54,428 nt of DNA from Burkholderiaceae bacterium (GTDB taxonomy: Bacteria; Pseudomonadota; Gammaproteobacteria; Burkholderiales; Burkholderiaceae_C). A program made the position numbers and the translations under genes. A model generated the notes under the pieces. That model was given only the letters and a program-made list of their open reading frames with translations. It made no database searches and was not told where the DNA came from. Each line of letters starts with the position of its first letter. The first letter of the stretch is position 1. The stretch covers positions 1 to 54,428 of the forward strand of contig JAFALA010000016.1 of assembly GCA_019234815.1 (NCBI GenBank), read 5' to 3'. This document shows positions 50,925 to 54,428 of this stretch, in pieces.

Positions 50925-52154
50925 ATGACCGATTCCCAGTTCGCGGCGGCCCAGGTTCGTTTGTCGCGTAGTTTCGAGACGCTGCGCACCTGGCCCTGGT
51001 TCGAGACCTTGCGCACTTTGCGAGAACGCTTTCGCGAAGACCGCCTGGGCCTGACTGCCAGCAGCCTGACCTTCACCACGCTGATCTCGCTCGTCCCGCT
51101 GCTGACCGTGACCTTGGCGGTGTTCACGGCCTTCCCGATGTTCGGCAGCTTCCAGGCCGGTCTCGAGAAGTACTTTCTCCAGACGCTCGTGCCGCCGACC
51201 ATCGCCAAGCCGGTGCTGGGCGCGCTCACGATGTTCGCGACCAAGGCGAGCCGGATCGGCGCCGCGGGGCTGATCGCCCTCGGCTTCACGGCGATGGCGT
51301 TGATGCTCACCATCGACCGCACCCTCAACGCGATCTGGCGCGTGCGCAAGCCGCGCCCGATCGCGCAACGCGTGCTGGTCTACTGGGCCGCGTTGACGCT
51401 CGGGCCCTTGCTCCTGGGCGCCAGCCTGACCCTGACCTCGTACGCGATCTCCGCCTCCAGCGGCATGGTGCAGGCGATGCCCGGGCGCGTGAGCGCGTCC
51501 TTGGCCGGCGTCGAGTTCGTCGCGCTGGTCGTTGCGATGAGCGCGCTCTACCACTACGTGCCGCATGCGCCGGTCGCGTGGAAGCACGCGTTCGCGGGCG
51601 GCTTGTTCGTCGGGATCGGGTTCGAGCTCGCCAAGCGCGGGCTGACGCTGTACCTGAGCGTGATGCCGAGCTACTCGAACATCTACGGCGCGTTCGCCAC
51701 GCTGCCGATTTTCCTGCTCTGGATCTACCTGGGCTGGGTGATCGTGCTGCTGGGCGCGGTCGTGGCCGCGTACGCGCCCAGCATCCAGTTGCGCCTGGTG
51801 AGCCACGGCAACCTGCCCGGCCAGCCCTTCGCGCTGGCGCTGGAGATCGTGCGCCGCCTGGGAGTCTGCGATGCGGACGGCAAGAGCGGGCTGACGGGCG
51901 TCGACCTCGCGACCTCGCTGCGCATCGATCCGCTGCAGATCGAGTCCGCGCTCGAGGCTTTGCTGAGTCTCGATTGGGTCGGCCGGCTGGACGAATCGGG
52001 GCAGGCGCGCTATGTGCTGCTATGCGACCCGAACCGCACGCCGCTCGCGCCCCTGGCCAACAGCCTGCTGCTTGCACCGATCGATCCGCTGGTGCCGGCG
52101 CGCCGGCTGATGCGCATCGACGATATCCGGCTGTCGGAGGTGTTGCCTGCATGA
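50925..52154 (+). CDS. YihY/BrkB family membrane protein
   Basis: A 409-aa inner-membrane protein of the YihY family, once misnamed RNase BN. EDRLGLTASSLTFTTLISLVPLLTVTLAVF opens six helices, and YHYVPHAPVAWKHAFAGGLFVGIGFELAKRGLTLYLS and YGAFATLPIFLLWIYLGWVIVLLGAVVAAY are family blocks. The C-terminal 110 residues form a winged-helix-like extension found in beta-proteobacterial members. ATG 50925 is chosen; ATG 50904 would overlap the divergent gene's start. No Shine-Dalgarno is visible. The stop overlaps the next gene. Confidence 0.87.
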   Translation: MTDSQFAAAQVRLSRSFETLRTWPWFETLRTLRERFREDRLGLTASSLTFTTLISLVPLLTVTLAVFTAFPMFGSFQAGLEKYFLQTLVPPTIAKPVLGALTMFATKASRIGAAGLIALGFTAMALMLTIDRTLNAIWRVRKPRPIAQRVLVYWAALTLGPLLLGASLTLTSYAISASSGMVQAMPGRVSASLAGVEFVALVVAMSALYHYVPHAPVAWKHAFAGGLFVGIGFELAKRGLTLYLSVMPSYSNIYGAFATLPIFLLWIYLGWVIVLLGAVVAAYAPSIQLRLVSHGNLPGQPFALALEIVRRLGVCDADGKSGLTGVDLATSLRIDPLQIESALEALLSLDWVGRLDESGQARYVLLCDPNRTPLAPLANSLLLAPIDPLVPARRLMRIDDIRLSEVLPA

Positions 52155-52771
52155 GGTTTCGTGTGTTGGCCCGGCCGCGCTGGTCCTGGATCGCGCTGGC
52201 GGTCTTCCTGGCGGTGCTCGCGGGGCTGGCTGCCGACATCGACTGGCGCGCCGGTCGCTGGCACGCGACGCTGCAGCAGGTCCGCTTCGTCGATCACCAG
52301 GAGAAGATCTCCGCGGCCGATGCCGCGGTCACGGTCACCGGCTACCTCGTCGCCACGATCGAGAGCGACGTCGACTTCTTCGCGCTCGCGAACGAGGACG
52401 CCGCGCATCCCAGCGTGGAGGCGTCGTTGTGCGACACGCATCAACCGCTCGGCGCCTGGCCCGATCCGCTGCCGAACGAGCCGGGACCGGGCGCCCGGCC
52501 GTTCAGCTATGCAGTGCTGATTCCTATGCGCGGGCGGGCCGTGGACCTGTCGAAGACCGGGGAGAACGTCTGCGTGCGCTTCCGGGCCGAGGCCCTGGCG
52601 CCGCTGAGCTGGGTCAAGTCGCGCCCGGTGGTCGTGCCGATCGACGACATGCTGCGCCTGCAGCTGGTGCGCTACGAACAACGCGGCGGCGGCGTGCAGC
52701 TCGCGCTCGATCCCGGCTGCGCGCCGCGCCTGTGCGAGCCGCATTTCTCGCCGGACGCGTTGAAGCCCTGA
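52151..52771 (+). CDS. Membrane-anchored hypothetical protein
   Basis: A 206-aa protein I do not recognise. An N-terminal hydrophobic segment (WIALAVFLAVLAGLAADI, residues about 12-29) is preceded by Arg residues, suggesting a membrane anchor with the rest in the periplasm. The body has four Cys, with SLCDTHQPLG, ENVCVRF and the C-terminal GCAPRLCEPHF, so disulfides are plausible. Its ATG overlaps the YihY stop by 4 bases, implying translational coupling and perhaps a shared role. A short CGGGC/GCCCG hairpin follows. Confidence 0.7.
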   Translation: MRFRVLARPRWSWIALAVFLAVLAGLAADIDWRAGRWHATLQQVRFVDHQEKISAADAAVTVTGYLVATIESDVDFFALANEDAAHPSVEASLCDTHQPLGAWPDPLPNEPGPGARPFSYAVLIPMRGRAVDLSKTGENVCVRFRAEALAPLSWVKSRPVVVPIDDMLRLQLVRYEQRGGGVQLALDPGCAPRLCEPHFSPDALKP

Positions 52772-52786
52772 CCGGGCTGCGCCCGA

Positions 52787-53368
52787 TCAACCCGGGTGCA
52801 CGACGACCAGCAGCGCGCGCACAGAGGCGTTGCCCGGATTGACGATGGCATGCGGCACGTCGACGGCGTAGCGTGCCGTCTCGTTGGCGGCCAGGCGCGA
52901 GACATCCGTTCCCGATCGCACTTCGAGCGCGCCGTCGCCGAGCACGCTCAGGTGCTCGCGCGAACCCGGCTCGTGCGCCTCGGACTCCAGCCGGCCGCCG
53001 GGCTGCACCGTGAGTTCGTACCACTCGAACTGCCCGGCCAACTCGATCGGACCCAGGATGCGCAGCTCGCACTTGCCGTCGGGGCTGCGCAGCGAAGGCG
53101 TGGCGTGGCCGGCGATCGTGGTGATGGCGGGCGGGGTGGGTCGATCACCGTCGAGCAGGGTTCCGAGCGCCACGCCCAGCGCATTCGCCAAACGCCAGAC
53201 CACCGCGACGGTTGGATTGGCCTGGTTGCGCTCGATCTGCGAGAGCATCGACTTGGACACACCGGCCAGCCGCGACAGCTCGTCCAGCGACAGGCCGCGC
53301 AATTGACGCAACTCGGCCAGGGTGTTGCCGACCCTCGGGGGCTCGGCGGCGGGATTGCGCGCCATCAT
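52787..53368 (-). CDS. XRE-cupin transcriptional regulator
   Basis: A 193-aa regulator with an N-terminal helix-turn-helix (LRQLRGLSLDELSRLAGVSKSMLSQIERNQANPTVAVVWRLANALGV, about residues 17-63) and a C-terminal cupin sensor domain (EPGSREHLSVLGDGALEVRSG, then AVDVPHAIVNPG). Such proteins usually sense a small molecule and control an adjacent catabolic gene. It is divergent from kbl, and the gap carries a perfect 16-bp palindrome, so it probably regulates kbl and itself, perhaps in response to threonine or glycine metabolism. ATG 53368 is favoured by GGAAA upstream; ATG 53365 is possible. Confidence 0.88.
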   Translation of the reverse strand: MMARNPAAEPPRVGNTLAELRQLRGLSLDELSRLAGVSKSMLSQIERNQANPTVAVVWRLANALGVALGTLLDGDRPTPPAITTIAGHATPSLRSPDGKCELRILGPIELAGQFEWYELTVQPGGRLESEAHEPGSREHLSVLGDGALEVRSGTDVSRLAANETARYAVDVPHAIVNPGNASVRALLVVVHPG

Positions 53369-53437
53369 TGTCGGTTTCCAGGGGTCTTGGCAGGTGCCGC
53401 TTGACGGCGCCGGCAAGGTTCAGGATACTGCATGCTC

Positions 53438-53453
53438 GTTCGATATATCGAAC
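53438..53453. promoter_or_regulatory. Perfect 16-bp palindrome between regulator and kbl
   Basis: GTTCGATATATCGAAC is fully self-complementary and central to the divergent region, 45 bases before kbl and 69 before the regulator. It is a strong candidate operator for the XRE-cupin protein. Confidence 0.75.
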
Positions 53454-53498
53454 ACCATAAAAAGCATTGAACTTGATTGTGCCTGAAGGACGCAGCCG

Positions 53499-54428
53499 AT
53501 GACCGTCGCCGCATTCAACCAACACATCCGGGAAGAGCTCGACGGCATCCGCGTGGCCGGCCTGTTCAAGTCGGAGCGCATCATCGCTACCCCGCAGGGG
53601 GCGACCGTTCGCCTGGCCGACGGGCGTGAGCTGATCAACCTGTGCGCCAACAACTACCTCGGCCTTTCCTCGCACCCGCGCGTGATCGAGGCGGCGCACG
53701 AGGCGCTGCGCACCCATGGCTACGGCATGAGCTCGGTACGCTTCATCTGCGGCACGCAGGATCTCCACAAGGAGCTCGAGCAGCGCCTGGCCCGTTTCCT
53801 GGGGACCGAGGACACAATCCTGTACGCGGCCGCGTTCGACGCGAACGGCGGCCTGTTCGAGCCGCTGCTGGGCGAACAGGACGCGATCATCAGCGACGCG
53901 CTGAACCACGCCTCCATCATCGACGGCATCCGCCTGTGCAAGGCCAAGCGCTTTCGCTACGCCCACAACGACCTGGCCGACCTCGAGCTGCAGCTGCGAG
54001 CCGCCGACGCCGCCGGTGCGCGCTTCAAGCTCGTGTTCACCGACGGCGCCTTCTCGATGGACGGCACCATCGCCCAGCTCGACAAGATCCGCGCGCTGTG
54101 CGACCGCTACGGCGCGCTGCTGGGCGTCGACGAATGCCATGCCACCGGCTTCCTCGGCGCACGCGGCCGCGGCACGCACGAGCATCGCGGCGTGTTCGGC
54201 AAGATCGACATCATCACCGGCACGCTGGGCAAAGCGCTTGGCGGCGCGAGCGGCGGTTATACGAGCGGGCGGCGAGAGATCATCGACCTGCTGCGGCAGC
54301 GCTCGCGCCCCTATCTCTTCTCGAACACGTTGGCCCCCAGCATCGCCGGCGGCTCGATCAAGGCGATCGAGCTGCTGATGGCCTCGACAGCGCTGCGCGA
54401 AAAGCTCGAATCGAACACGCGGCTGTTC
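53499..54428 (+). CDS. kbl: Glycine C-acetyltransferase (2-amino-3-ketobutyrate CoA ligase), 5' part
   Basis: The first 310 codons of a PLP enzyme that cleaves 2-amino-3-ketobutyrate with CoA to glycine and acetyl-CoA, the second step of threonine breakdown. [76 protein letters not shown] and [16 protein letters not shown] are diagnostic. PLP-binding Lys245 lies in [16 protein letters not shown]. The gene runs off the window, and tdh would be expected next. The usual FSMDG block is present. Confidence 0.96.
   Translation, partial: MTVAAFNQHIREELDGIRVAGLFKSERIIATPQGATVRLADGRELINLCANNYLGLSSHPRVIEAAHEALRTHGYGMSSVRFICGTQDLHKELEQRLARFLGTEDTILYAAAFDANGGLFEPLLGEQDAIISDALNHASIIDGIRLCKAKRFRYAHNDLADLELQLRAADAAGARFKLVFTDGAFSMDGTIAQLDKIRALCDRYGALLGVDECHATGFLGARGRGTHEHRGVFGKIDIITGTLGKALGGASGGYTSGRREIIDLLRQRSRPYLFSNTLAPSIAGGSIKAIELLMASTALREKLESNTRLF

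Overview
The window is high-GC, gene-dense chromosomal DNA from a beta-proteobacterium of the order Burkholderiales. Bordetella or Achromobacter relatives (Alcaligenaceae) are the best guess. The reasons are the conserved block tpiA-secG-tRNA-Leu-nuoABCDEFGHIJKLMN with separate nuoC and nuoD, the isc operon joined to tsaD, rpsO-pnp, and the NUDIX / DUF1178 / FAD oxidase / DUF2069 / YihY neighbourhood after nuoN. This placement rests on gene order and recognised families, not on a database search.

Layout. (1) 1-4530: the 3' end of the tmRNA gene (ssrA), its terminator, then a small integrative island. The island holds a tyrosine integrase with a cluster of direct and inverted repeats before it and two low-GC cargo genes: a membrane-embedded alpha/beta hydrolase and an HNH-nuclease/ABC-ATPase fusion. 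This is the most likely site of an undescribed, probably defence-related, system. (2) 4868-14599: housekeeping and stress genes: a geranylgeranyl-reductase-like flavoprotein, a GAF-GGDEF diguanylate cyclase, an OhrR/Ohr peroxide module with an embedded hydrolase, an OPT transporter, msrA, pdxH, a MobA-like nucleotidyltransferase and a cation diffusion facilitator. (3) 14688-20321: a two-gene operon for an uncharacterised poly-amino-acid product (Pls/PosA-type single-module synthetase plus its phosphopantetheinyl transferase) and a small exported protein. (4) 20431-26881: iscRSUA-hscBA-fdx-tsaD. (5) 26899-32806: hsp20, rpsO, pnp, a quinone oxidoreductase, tpiA, secG and tRNA-Leu(GAG). (6) 33041-47771: the complete 14-gene complex I operon. 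(7) 47892-54428: NUDIX hydrolase, DUF1178, FAD oxidase, DUF2069, YihY, a small membrane protein, an XRE-cupin regulator and the start of kbl.

The genes form several working units. The isc genes build Fe-S clusters, which complex I needs in large number (NuoB, E, F, G and I). OhrR, Ohr and MsrA form a peroxide and oxidised-protein repair set. The synthetase and its activating transferase overlap in one transcript. Visible regulatory DNA includes a perfect OhrR-type palindrome, a perfect 16-bp palindrome between the XRE-cupin regulator and kbl, a long structured rpsO leader and a long hairpin before pnp.

Codon use changes visibly inside nuoM (about 45,000) and stays changed to the right end. 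This could reflect recombination or a join between two related genomes, and should be checked before the right-hand 9 kb is treated as the same organism.
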